Below, piece by piece: positions 39,301 to 49,869 of a stretch of 64,000 nucleotides of DNA. The notes under the pieces were generated by a model that saw only the letters and a list, made by a program, of their open reading frames with translations, was not told where the DNA came from and searched no databases. Origin of the DNA: Meandrina meandrites (lineage: Eukaryota; Cnidaria; Anthozoa; Scleractinia; Meandrinidae); contig OY855905.1 in NCBI GenBank assembly GCA_963693305.1, positions 45,197,395 to 45,261,394 on the forward strand, read 5' to 3'. Within the stretch, counting starts at the first letter, position 1. Every line of letters begins with the position of its first letter. A program made the translations under genes and the position numbers.

Positions 39301-40017
39301 AGGCTACGAAGGCAGTTCACTTCCAATGCGCTGTTTTTTTTTTAACCCAATAGGTTGAAAAAAGTCATAAAAAACTGGATATTACAGATGATTCATGATA
39401 ATTGTAATGTTATTTCAACAACAAAGGAAAAGTTTACAACTGAGTGTAATCTTTATATCGGTGAAGGGAATTGTTGTCGACCATGAGGAAATAAAAACAA
39501 ATTCAGTGGTAGTCATGTGTCTTCCTTCACTTGGATGTCTGGTCGTGATCATATCTTAAATAAACTTGATATAATTGATATAGCTATTGATATAGCTTCC
39601 ACACAGATCTCCAACAGCCATGCAGAGTAAATGAGAGAGGGATCTTGATATGAGTCCTGACCTCACACCGCAGTGTGCAGATTAGAGCAAAGTTAGATGG
39701 ACTCTTTACAAAATCCAGTTCAGATTTGTGTCAGTTAGATTATGTCATGATGCTCCATTAAGTTTTTTTTTCTACAACACCGAAATAAACTGAAAGCAAA
39801 TTTGAAGCTTAAATATACTTTTTTTTATTTGATCAGTGGTATTATGGTTGGTGAAAAATATTTTCTGGTCAGTTCGACTACAGGGAATTTTTGTGCAGCC
39901 ATGGTTTTATTTCAGTTGTTTCAAAGCGTTTTTTTTTCATTTCTACTGCTTAAGTTACAGTTTGATATTGTCCATATAAATAAATAAAGTTAAAATCGTT
40001 AAAACGTGAGAGAGATG

Positions 40018-40091
40018 ATAGTAAATAATTCATAAAAAGTTGATTGACTTATCTATAGTAAATAATTCATAAAAAGTTGATTGACTTATCT
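40018..40091. repeat. 37-bp direct duplication
   Basis: ATAGTAAATAATTCATAAAA followed by AGTTGATTGACTTATCT occurs twice in tandem without a mismatch (40018-40054, 40055-40091), so the duplication is recent. Confidence 0.9.
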
Positions 40092-40333
40092 GGGTCCTGA
40101 AAACTACCAGTTTATATCTCATGTGCAATGAAATGCTCAACAGGTCTGTTTCGATTATATTCTGAACTTTCTCACCATTGGCCACCTGTTGGCTCTGATC
40201 CGCTTTATAACAGCATTTGAACAGTCGGGCTAAGAAAAGACAAGAACAACATGCGTCTAATTTCTGTTAATTCAGTACACGAGAACAACCACGTAACCCA
40301 CAATTTTATTGCAGATAATTTGTCAGGAAAAGA

Positions 40334-40641
40334 CCCCCCCGGGGGGGGGGGGGGGACTCCCATATGAAATGGACGGGGATGCTCGTCGTCTCGCTTAGGG
40401 GTGTAAATTTCGGGATTTTGGTCTCGCTTAGGGTGTTCTGGGCAAAATGTCATTATTTTTAGCCGTCCAGGGTTGCACACGAAGAAATAACAATAAAGAA
40501 AGAATTTTGATTCGTTATATTTACTCTTTTAGGGATCTGCATAACGTTCGGTCACGCCCAGATTGCTCTCTTTTAGGGGTTAAATTCAAAATTTCCGACG
40601 AGCATCCCCGTCCATTCCATATGGGAGTCCCCCCCCGGGGG
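40334..40641. mobile_element. ~310-bp MITE with G/C-run ends
   Basis: Left: CCCCCCGGGG run, then GACTCCCATATGAAATGGAC and GGGGATGCTCGTCG. Right: CGA(C)GAGCATCCCCGTCC, ATTCCATATGGGAGTC, then CCCCCCCGGGG. Inner CTCGCTTAGGG/CTCTTTTAGGG repeats. The exact borders are blurred by the homopolymer runs. Confidence 0.7.
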
Positions 40642-40910
40642 GAAAAGCACCCATTCTCGCCCACGAACCCGCAATACAACAACAACAATCTTTATTCGTG
40701 CCCAGAAATGTTTACAATAGATAAATACATACAAGGAGAAAAATCAACAATAAAAGAAATGAGCACAGCCACTTAGAAATAGCTAAGGCTAATCGAGCTA
40801 AGTGGCTGGGCCAAGCGGAAAAAATTGTTCTGGTCAGCACTACAAGCGGGAACTCTGGCCTGCTGCAATTTTTCAAGCATGCGCAGAGTCCTAAGTTTCG
40901 GTTGCCATGT

Positions 40911-41164
40911 CAATCTCGTCTCCAGAGGCCGCGATCCTTCTGGTCTGCGCCAGGAATCGAGACCTCTGGGCTAAACTGAAAGCCCGCCAAAAAGACCGCC
41001 AAATCTCATTGGCTGTTGAAACTTGTTCATTTCAACCACAATCTCCGACGCACGCGCAGAATCAAACCGGAACCAGGATTTCCTGGTTCGGTTTTGGATT
41101 CGACCAGAACCCTTGCGCTTCCCGACCGCTGGTCAAGGGGACGCGGGTTCTGGGGACGAGATTG
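40911..41164. mobile_element. 254-bp Mutator-like MITE with 9-bp TSD
   Basis: Ends CAATCTCGTCTCCAGAG and CTGGGGACGAGATTG, flanked by TTGCCATGT on both sides (40902-40910, 41165-41173). A perfect 9-base duplication indicates Mutator-like transposition. Non-coding. Confidence 0.85.
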
Positions 41165-41828
41165 TTGCCATGTCGATCAGATTTGAGTGTAATAAACTTT
41201 GGGCTTGTCCGTTTATCGTGGACGTTCAACTTGGACTCGTTAAATTGGTTACTCTACATGGAATAAAAGCTAGTCTTTGAGTGAGAGATTGAAAACGGAA
41301 CAAATAAGGGCGACAGCGAACTTGCAGCAGCGTTATACGATGTTCCACTGCACGAGTTAATTTTTTTTTTTTTCAATTTAGTTTTGTCACTCATATTTGA
41401 CATATGTTTGCACCCTATTGACAGATAAGCTCTACTCCAGCTTTAAAAGGAGCCGGCTTATTGACAGACAGTTTTCATGAAAATGGTGTCCGGAGAAAAC
41501 TTTTTTTCTCCGAAGAAGGTCTAACATTTTTCCAAATTCGCTTGTATCGACCTCCAGTTGGGAGACAACTAAGTGTTTCAATAACCCACCGAAATAGCAC
41601 AATTTTCTTTGCAAGCTAATCACTTTAGTTTAATGACAGATGATGGTGGCCATTTCAGCCGGCTAAAACTTATTTTCTCAGGTTATTACCTGAACTAACA
41701 CGTACTAAAAACTGAAAAAAAGTATTATAAACATGCTTTTGACGTGTCCGAGATCTCGAGACTTCACAGCGAATCACGTTCCGCCTCAGAGCAATGCGGC
41801 ATAAACTAACAATTCTGAGCGCAGGCTG

Positions 41829-41841
41829 TATAGATATAAGG
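41829..41841 (+). promoter_or_regulatory. TATA element of FReD gene 2
   Basis: TATAGATATAAGG, identical to that of FReD gene 1 and at the same distance from its start codon. The promoter therefore looks intact although the first coding exon is broken. Confidence 0.6.
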
Positions 41842-41903
41842 ATACACCCAGTACTGCGTTCAAAATTCATTTCAAAGGAAGGTTGCAACTGCTGACTCTC
41901 ATA

Positions 41904-44078
41904 ATGACGGGTCAATTTTTTAAGCAAAGTTTATTTCTTTTGTTTTTTCCTTCTCTCGTTTGTGGAAATGCCTTATCACAGCAGACGACCAGCGATGAAT
42001 GCGACTGCTGCAAACTTCTGAAAACAGTGACCGCCAAACAGAAAGATATGGACATGAAAAATCAACGAAATTTACCAGCAGAGTAGAAACCTGGAAAAAA
42101 AGATCGATTTGCTTCTTGGATCAAAAGACAACTGTTGAAAAGGTAGGAAGGTCCTTTTAAGCATTATCGAAAGCTAGAATTCGTTTTTAGTGTTTTAACA
42201 ATCGAATAACAGAGACTATTAAAATGCGAATTGCGTTTCATAGCTTGTCATCACAAAAAGCTTAAAATCGAAACGCTGTTTTACTGCCCGTGCGCTACAT
42301 GTAAAACATTTTAGGATCTAACACTTTCCGCCTGCGAGAATCTGAGTAAAATATACTGCGCAAAAATGATAATGCTGTTGTTTCCTTTTCCCTATGCTTT
42401 TCATTTTCGAGAGTGTTAACTGGTTGCAGCAAAACCAACTCTAATCAGTAAAGGCTATTTAGGTCACACCCCTGCCGGCAATATCGAATTCCCACAAGCG
42501 CGAAGAAAACAAAATTATTGGATTGAATTATTGAATTCTAAACCAACTAACCAACCAACCAACCAACCAACCAACCAACCAACCAACCAACCAACCAACC
42601 AACCAACCAACCAACCAACCAACCAACCAATCGACCTACCGACCGACCGAACAAGCGACCAACAAAAAAACAATCAAACAAAATAAAACAACACAAAACA
42701 AAATGAAACAGAATGCTATTAGGGTTTTTTTTTCTCGGCGCGAAACGGTCGGAAAACGGAGCGCTTGTGTAAAAAAAGTTTGGGCAACCTGCTCAAACTC
42801 ATTTACAGGCTAGTACGCATGGAAATTTATATAATGTTATAAAATATTTATTTTAAGTCCAAATAACGCCATTTGCTTCACACTCAGTGAATAAAAAAGA
42901 CTGCGCTGACATCTACAGCTGCGGTCAAACAGTCAGCGGTGTGTACACAGTCCACCCAGACGACCAACAACCCTTTGACGTGTATTGTGATCAGTCCACT
43001 GCCGGTGGGGGCTGGACAGTATTTCAGAAGAGACTGGACGACTCTGTGGATTTCTACCGCGGTTGGAATGACTACAAAGCGGGGTTTGGGCACTTGAATG
43101 GCGAGTATTGGCTGGGACTTGATAAGTTGCACGGATTGACCACCAAAAAGAGATACAAAATGCGCGTGGATTTAGAAGATACTACCGGAAACACAGCGTA
43201 CGCTGAGTACGGTTATTTCGCCGTGACCAGCGAAAAAGCCAAGTATCAGATGAGTCTAGGAACGTACTACGGTAAGGTTTACTTAATTTAAAGGTCCCTT
43301 GTATTAATGAGAAAAAGGATGCTCCTTCAGAAAATCTTCGGTTATATTGACAGAAAACATTATATTGACTGCAGTGTTTTTGAACCGCAGAGGAAAGAGA
43401 GATGCACACACGCGCCCTAAGAAAAAATTTCTGAAATTCGACACAAATGGATGATTTGTCTTTCAAATGACAATTTTACAAAAAATGTTTAGAAATGAAG
43501 AATTATCTGAACTTCCTATCTGCAAGGACATATACCTTTTAAGTGCAAAATGTCCTCGTTTTAATAACGCGGTCCCTTTGAGAGTATTTGGAGTCATCAC
43601 CTACATGCTTCCCCCGTCTTAGCGATAACAGTGAATTTACACGCCTTTTGAGGGTTTCAATCTAAATTTCCAATGAGTATTCCATTACTTTTTATGGGAG
43701 TCCTTCCACGGGTGTCTTTCATGCTACTGCGCAATCGCTAGTTGTAACTATAGCTTCTGGGATGGTGTATGTGAGGTGACCTAGCTACCGCTTGTTTTGA
43801 TTTTAGGGACCGCAGGCGATTCCTTATCCTATCACAAAAGTCGTCCATTCACAACAAAAGACCGTGACAATGACGCATATGGCAGTAACTGCGCTGTCAG
43901 TTTTCATGGCGCGTGGTGGTACGGCGCATGTCATAACTCTAACTTGAACGGTGCTTACCATCATGGTGCCCATTCTTCCTCCGCTGACGGAGTAAACTGG
44001 GAGACCTGGAAAGGAGATCACTACTCTGCTAAACGGGCGGAGATGAAAATTCGTCCCGCTAACTGGATTCCATTGTAA
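41904..44078 (+). CDS. fibrinogen-domain (ficolin-like) gene 2, first exon broken, likely pseudogene
   Basis: Same three-exon plan as genes 1 and 3: exon 1 41904-42142, FReD exons 42888-43271 and 43807-44078. The FReD exons are open and in phase and keep all hallmark residues ([42 protein letters not shown]). Exon 1 starts with a signal peptide but shifts by one base near 42060 relative to gene 3 and then meets TAG at 42084. In the shifted-back frame ([14 protein letters not shown]) a second stop, TGA at 42136, replaces the Ser codon of gene 1 just before the splice donor. As read, translation would end after 60 residues, before the FReD. Options are a recent pseudogene, an allele, an assembly error, or use of another first exon. 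No AATAAA seen close downstream. Confidence 0.75.
42541..42632. repeat. (AACC)n microsatellite
   Basis: About 22 copies of CCAA inside intron 1 of FReD gene 2. The equivalent place in gene 3 holds (CAAA)n at 46431-46475. Confidence 0.95.
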
Positions 44079-44427
44079 AGATCACGAAAGTAGTTGATGT
44101 CCAATGTGCTAGTTATTTTTATCATTGAACCAATGGCCAGTTCAAAAACATCGTCTATAGATCAGCACAGTACAGATTATTTACTGATGATTGTAATACT
44201 ACTTTAACCATCAGCGCAAGATTTACAAGATAAAATGTCAAAAAGGCAAGTTGATCGATGGGGGGCAAAGAAAAGAAAAAAAACAAATTATATGTTCCTG
44301 ATATTTTGTTTTCGATTAACTGTTATGGGATATATGCGTTATTGACCAAGCGTGAAGTCAAGATGGCTGGATATTGACTAGGTTCTTTTATGCGTTTTTA
44401 AGGACCAAGACGAAGTCGAGGTCAGTT

Positions 44428-45090
44428 ACCGTATTTTCTCAATTAAACGCCCCCGGCGTTTATTTCAAAATTGGCCTTATAGACCCGGCGTTAATGATTA
44501 ATTTGAAGCCGACGTTTAAACGGGGCCCGGCGTTTATTTATGAAATGCAATTTTCTGAGTCTATGAGGATGATTATTACCAAAAGATAAATGAAGATAAA
44601 TGAGAAGATAAATGTCGGACACATCCCAATCGAGCTGTCTTCCAGTCTTGCTTCTTTGTTAAACATGGAGGCTAAAGTGAGACAGGAATCCTACCGAGCT
44701 AGTAACTTGGAACAAGGCGGACTTGAAGTCCCCACACTGTATTGCCTGCATGTATTACTATTCACTGCACGATATCCTATCAGAAAGGACAACTCAGGAC
44801 AAGATTAAAACAACTTATAAACAAATTAAACGCTGCAGGGATCCTCGCGACTTTAGTGACATTGAGCACTATAACACACGAAAGAATGTGCGTCATCAGT
44901 GATGAGACCTCATGACAACACGAACATGTCAGTGACTTTTCCTTTAAACGTTTATTCAAATTCAACAAAATACCATAGCGTACTGGTATGCCACAGTAGT
45001 GCTATTTATATGGGAAAAAATCAACGTTTTGGTTCGAACGCAAATAAACGCCGGGGCCTCGATTAAACGCCTCCGGCGTTTATTTAAAAG
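44428..45090. repeat. repeat built on CCGGCGTTTATTT palindromes
   Basis: Several inverted words of the type AAACGCC...GGCGTTT occur near 44446-44540 and again at 45048-45085, with unrelated sequence between. It looks like the two ends of a transposon, but I could not fix the termini or a target duplication. Confidence 0.45.
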
Positions 45091-45136
45091 ACAACAGTTT
45101 TGACGCGGAAAATCCCAGGCGAGCAAGAAAGGCCCC

Positions 45137-45173
<37 letters not shown>

Positions 45174-45560
45174 TGCTTCATCTTGCGCGTTTGCGGATTC
45201 AGCCATATATAGAAAATAGTTGTGCAATGTTTTCTTGTGTCATGCCGTGAGTATCCTACTCGTGACTTGAGTTTTCTTTATATACACACTCCCGCTAAAG
45301 GCTCGAGTGTACACTGAAAAAATTCATGTGAACAAGGTACCCCTCTCGGGTGGAGCCCCCCTGTATAGCCTACTGCAGGAAGTATCCCCTCCCTCGCCCC
45401 TCCCCCCCTGGGGTGAGAGAGAGGGCGTAAGTGAGTAGCTATCGTGAGGAGAAGCGTGCAGACTGACAAGAGATAATTAAACACCTCAAACACCTTCTTC
45501 AATTTTGAGCTCAGATCATGTACCACCTAAACTACTACGTTCTAAAAAACACAAATTATT
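45091..45560. other. region upstream of FReD gene 3
   Basis: No gene seen. Contains CCCCTCGCCCCTCCCCCCTG and similar C-rich sequence near 45390-45410. At 45,540 it passes into the promoter segment shared by the FReD genes (GATGTGTCTGACATGACATT). Confidence 0.4.
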
Positions 45561-45637
45561 ATACGTATGTCACTGATGTGTCTGACATGACATTGAATCC
45601 CGTTCTGTTTTAGCGTGTTTCAGCGCGAAGTTGACAC

Positions 45638-45645
45638 TTATAAGG
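45638..45645 (+). promoter_or_regulatory. TATA element of FReD gene 3
   Basis: TTATAAGG followed by ATGCATTCTGCATTACGTGC, aligned with the TATAAGGATAC region of genes 1 and 2, 67-74 bases before the ATG. Confidence 0.6.
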
Positions 45646-45711
45646 ATGCATTCTGCATTACGTGCATAATTCATTGGAAGGAGAAGTCGCAACTGTGTAC
45701 TTACTCTCACT

Positions 45712-47638
45712 ATGGCACACCAGAATTTAAAAAGAATTCTAGTTCTTTTGTTTTTCGTCTCTCTGTGTGAGGTGTTCGTTTGTGGAACTGCCTTTTCAGA
45801 GCAGACAAGCGGCAACGGCTGTGCCATTTGTAAACTTCTGAAAACACTGGTCAACAAACAGAACGAAATTTCACAGCAGAACAAAAATCTGGAGAAAAAG
45901 ATCGATTTGCTTCTTGGATCGAAAGCTAGCTTCTCAGAAGGTAAGAACTTAGCTAATTAACAGAACCGATCCGTACTCTTTAAATCAATTGGAGTACAAT
46001 GACTAGGCCATGTAGGCATGAATTTTGTTTCACAGAAAGATAAAACCTCAACACCATGACACTTCTCCTGCGCTGCTCATTAAACTATCCGCAAATTTAA
46101 TTCCGGCTGTCGGCGGGAGTCAGGGTTACCTAGTCTTTTAAATAAAGAACGCTTTCTTAAAAAAGTAAGCTAAATTAAAAAAGGGAAAATAACGCTTTTT
46201 GGCCAAACTGATGACGTTGTTTCTCGTCGGAACTCAGGGCGTTAAACTATAATCAGTTGACCATTTTCCGGATTGCAGCAGCCTACGCGTTAAGGTCCTG
46301 CATGCATGGAAAACAAAACCTTATTGAAGGACTGGTTTGTTGACCCTTATCATATTGGGTTTCAACAAGCGCGAGGCCGAGGAAATAATTTATTTGATAT
46401 TCTAAAATTATTGTAAGTGAGGAAATTCTAAACAAACAAACAAACAAACAAACAAACAAACAAACAAACAAACAAAATAGTTGTAAACCTGTGGTCAAAC
46501 CGTAGTTTATATTGCATTTTGTAATCACGCTTTTCTGCTTTGTTTTACTCACTTAGTAAATAAAAAAGATTGCGCTGAAATCTACAGCTGCGGTCAAACA
46601 GTCAGCGGTGTGTACACAGTCCACCCAGACGGCCAACAACCCTTTGACGTGTATTGTGACCAGTCCACTGCCGGTGGAGGCTGGACAGTGTTTCAGAAGA
46701 GACTGGACGGCTCTGTGGATTTCTACCGCGGCTGGAATGACTACAAAGCGGGGTTTGGGCACTTGAATGGCGAGTATTGGCTGGGACTTGATAAGTTGCA
46801 CGGATTGACCACCAAAAACAGAAAACGATACAAACTGCGCATGGATTTAGAAGATACTACCGGAAACACAGCGTACGCTGAGTACGGTTATTTTGCCGTG
46901 ACCAGCGAGCAGTCCAAGTATCAGATGAGTCTTGGAACGTACTACGGTAAGGTTTACTCATTTCCAGGTACCTTACAGTAATAAGGCGGAAGATGCTTAT
47001 TTGTAACCATCTTCCTGATTGCCACAGTTAGAAGCACGGACAAGAGCGAATAAAGCGCGTGACCGGCCGCCTTAAAAAAATTGCGCGAAATCCAGAAAAA
47101 AACAAAGATTTTCGAAAGTAAGAATAAAGGTCTTCTTATCTACACTGATGTGTACTTTCAGGTGTAAAATGTACTCGTTTTGGTAGCACTCAAGATTTTC
47201 AATTTCATCACTTTTTTGTTATTGCGATAGAATGCGTTTTACTGTCTTACCACGCTCACAAACTCGTTCCCACCGGTGTGCAACGTAACAGCAGGTTAAT
47301 ACAGTAAGGAGCCATTCTCATGTAATATTCCGTAGTCAGGTAATCCATTTCTTGTTTTGATCGTAGGAACTGCGGGTGATTCCTTATCCTATCACAAAAG
47401 TCGTCCATTCACAACAAAAGACCGTGACAATGACGCATATGGTAGTAACTGCGCTGTCAAATTTCATGGCGCATGGTGGTACGGCGCATGTCATAACTCT
47501 AACTTAAACGGTGGTTACCATCATGGTGCCTATTCCTCCTACGCTGACGGAGTAACCTGGGAGACCTGGAAAGGAGATCAATACTCTGCTAAACGCGCAG
47601 AGATGAAAATTCGTCCCGTTGATTGGATTCCATTGTAA
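45712..47638 (+). CDS. secreted fibrinogen-domain (ficolin-like) protein 3
   Basis: Exons 45712-45940, 46557-46946 and 47367-47638 join in phase to 296 codons. The signal peptide ([20 protein letters not shown]) is followed by a Cys pair in [10 protein letters not shown] and a heptad-like stretch ([21 protein letters not shown]) that should form a short coiled coil, so oligomers are likely. The FReD follows from residue 78 with [54 protein letters not shown] and [13 protein letters not shown]. This is the most complete member of the array and the best guide to its neighbours. Poly(A) signals AATAAA at 47686 and 47702. A lectin or innate recognition role is known for the family but not shown here. 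Confidence 0.93.
46431..46475. repeat. (CAAA)n microsatellite
   Basis: About 11 CAAA units in intron 1 of FReD gene 3. Confidence 0.95.
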
Positions 47639-47821
47639 ATAACACGTGGATCGGCAAGGTTTATAAGTGTCTGACATATCAAGGGAATAAAATAATCAAG
47701 AAATAAAGCAGCTTGTCCAAGGCTTTTTCCTTCATGCATTTGGATGTTCGGTCGTAAAACGTAATTTTTAAATAGTTTTGAAATACGTACAACTCTACTA
47801 AGTGGCGGGTGGGGTGGGTGC

Positions 47822-48594
47822 TAGCCTGCGAATACAGCCGTCTCTCATTCGCTCCCGCTACTACGTACGAAACGCCAAGAGAGACGTCTGCGATTCACGG
47901 CCAAAAATTCCATACTGATGACGTTGACCTCTAATTAGATTTCCGGAATACAACAACAACACACGCAATTGGTCTCGCATAATTAATGTCTTCATTTTCA
48001 GTTGCCCATTGCTAGCTCACTGCTCGAAGAATAGATTCATTGAACAATTATTCATTGAACACAAACACTTTCAAGGCAGTCAAGGACGCATAAACAGCGG
48101 ACAACTTGGTCACGAAAATCCTTATACGAGTTGCACATTGGCTAAGATTTGAAAAACGAAGCTGTGAAATCACTAAATGTGTCACCAATAAAACCCACGG
48201 GTGTCAAAATTTATCTAAATGTTTTGAAACTGGCTGCAGTGGCGCATCCTTCCCGAACGTCTTTGAGATCGTTCATGAAGCACTCTTTCCTTAGTCTTCC
48301 AATAAGGTATGAAGTGAGAAATCAGAGAAATGTTGTAAGTTATTGCTCCGGTGTATCTTCATAATCCTGCCGCACCCGGTGTACTTTTGGTCCACAATAA
48401 CACCCGGCGTTGACGGCGTTATATTTCACATACATTACGCAAATTACCTAGTTGACCAATCAGCGCTCCTGTCCGGATTCCGGACAGATTTACGTCATCA
48501 GTATGGAATTTTTGGCCGTGAATCGCAGACGTCTCTCTTCGCGTTTCGCACGTAGTAGCGGGAGCGAATGAGAGGCGGCTGTATTCGCAGGCTA
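47822..48594. mobile_element. 773-bp Mutator-like element with 9-bp TSD
   Basis: Inverted ends of about 100 bases starting TAGCCTGCGAATACAGCCG differ at only a few positions. GGTGGGTGC is repeated outside each end (47813-47821, 48595-48603). Long inverted ends with 9-base duplications are typical of Mutator-like elements. No transposase, so non-autonomous. The outer nine bases equal those of the 78-base element at 5590. Confidence 0.9.
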
Positions 48595-48916
48595 GGTGGG
48601 TGCAGGAATTAGTTCTTTTCAAAATCGTTTGAAGGGAGGAGCGCAACTTCGTCCCAAGGGCCTTGTCCGCGACTATTTAATAATGAGAGCATTGATCATT
48701 TGTATCAATAAAAGTATGATTAGCTGTCCAGTAGCATATTTTCCCAAAATAGTAAATGCTTTTTCTAAAGTGATCGAGACAAGTTCTCTTTAGTTGACGA
48801 TTTTCTGTATTTGTTGCACCCAGCTGCTTGACAGTATATCAGAATTGTTGGGTGACTATCTGAATAAAGACAAGAACTGCAAGGCTGACATTACGTAGAA
48901 ATTAAAAAAAATTTAA

Positions 48917-49300
48917 AGGGACACTGTCACGAGCATAACTTCAAACATTCAACAACCCAAAAACATGTTTACACCATAGGAAACCTATTAACACTGGTCA
49001 AGTTTTCTTAAAATTGCTATACCAGTGTACTGAAGCTAAATATAGAGTGATCTCACTGTGATACCATCGGGAGCTTTTGATCTCAACTTGAAAAAGTCAG
49101 CCTGACTTTTTCAAGCTCTGTCCTTGTGGTTTGGAAAAATTGATGAAAACTATTTACAGTCACCCTCTTCTTTAAACAATTTGCCAGATATCCTTTCCTT
49201 TACGTTCTAGGAGCATTTCCTGCATGGTTGAAAGTACTTAGTCGTAATTTTGGTGCCCTTTTACTAAAAAAGCTAAAAAAATGTCCGTGACAGTGTCCCT
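48917..49300. mobile_element. 384-bp TTAA-flanked MITE, copy 2 of 2
   Basis: The same length and almost the same sequence as 19563-19946, with AGGGACACTGTCACG termini between TTAA at 48913-48916 and 49301-49304. Confidence 0.85.
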
Positions 49301-49304
49301 TTAA

Positions 49305-49405
49305 CGGGACAACGACATGATAGAATCCAAACTGAAAGTCAAAAGTGCAAACTCTGGACAGCAGTTTTGACCTGATTGTTTGGACTCTATCATGTCGTTG
49401 TCCCG
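49305..49405. mobile_element. 101-bp TTAA-flanked palindrome
   Basis: CGGGACAACGACATGATAGA at the left and TCTATCATGTCGTTGTCCCG at the right form perfect arms. Flanked by TTAA (49301-49304, shared with the neighbouring MITE, and 49406-49409). Confidence 0.8.
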
Positions 49406-49869
49406 TTAAGGCCGGGGTACACCTGCAGCCTGTTTTTTCCACCGCTAAACTTGGTTTAATGCGAATATCTCGTCCGCGTTTCAAGTAATCCAGAAACTCT
49501 ATGCTCATTTCACAAAGCTATGTTTAGCGGGGTTTTGTAAATTTTTGGGTGATTTTTGAGGATGCTTGGGAAGAGATAGTTTTTCTCAAAGGGTTAGTAA
49601 AATTTGGAGAAATAAGAAACATTAAAGATTTAATGTGATTTTAAAATTAGAAGTTGAAATTAAAAATTAGTAGATGGACACCCAAACAGTCCCCCGACAA
49701 CCTGGGGTGCTCTTGCGTGGGGGTCAACTGTCTGTTGGTGTTTCAAAAGTAATTTTGCTTTCTTCCATCCCTTCCTTAAACCTCTTAAAATTTCTCTCAA
49801 AATCGGGTGTACCCCCACCTTAAGTTTTTCAATTTCTACGTAGTGTCAGCCTTGCAGTTCTTGTCTTTG

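Larger units (their letters stand above)
39301..41670. other. region between FReD genes 1 and 2
   Basis: Holds the gene 1 3' UTR, a 37-base tandem duplication (40018-40091) and two inverted-repeat elements (40334-40641, 40911-41164). At 41,400-41,470 it has GACAGATAAGCTCTACTCCAG-type sequence shared with the units upstream of gene 1 (33190 and 34145), which marks the start of another duplicated FReD unit. No other gene seen. Confidence 0.5.
48866..49868. mobile_element. ~1.0-kb inverted-repeat element holding two others
   Basis: AAAGACAAGAACTGCAAGGC...TACGTAGAAATT at the left mirrors AATTTCTACGTA...GCCTTGCAGTTCTTGTCTTT at the right (48866-48903, 49831-49868). Inside lie the TTAA element 48917-49300, the TTAA palindrome 49305-49405 and about 400 bases of unique DNA. 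Confidence 0.65.

Noticed and set aside
42884..43132. Minus-strand frames opposite the FReD exons (also 38158-38367 and 46553-46801)
   Set aside because: Shadows: near-identical because the three FReD exons on the plus strand are near-identical. No signal of their own.
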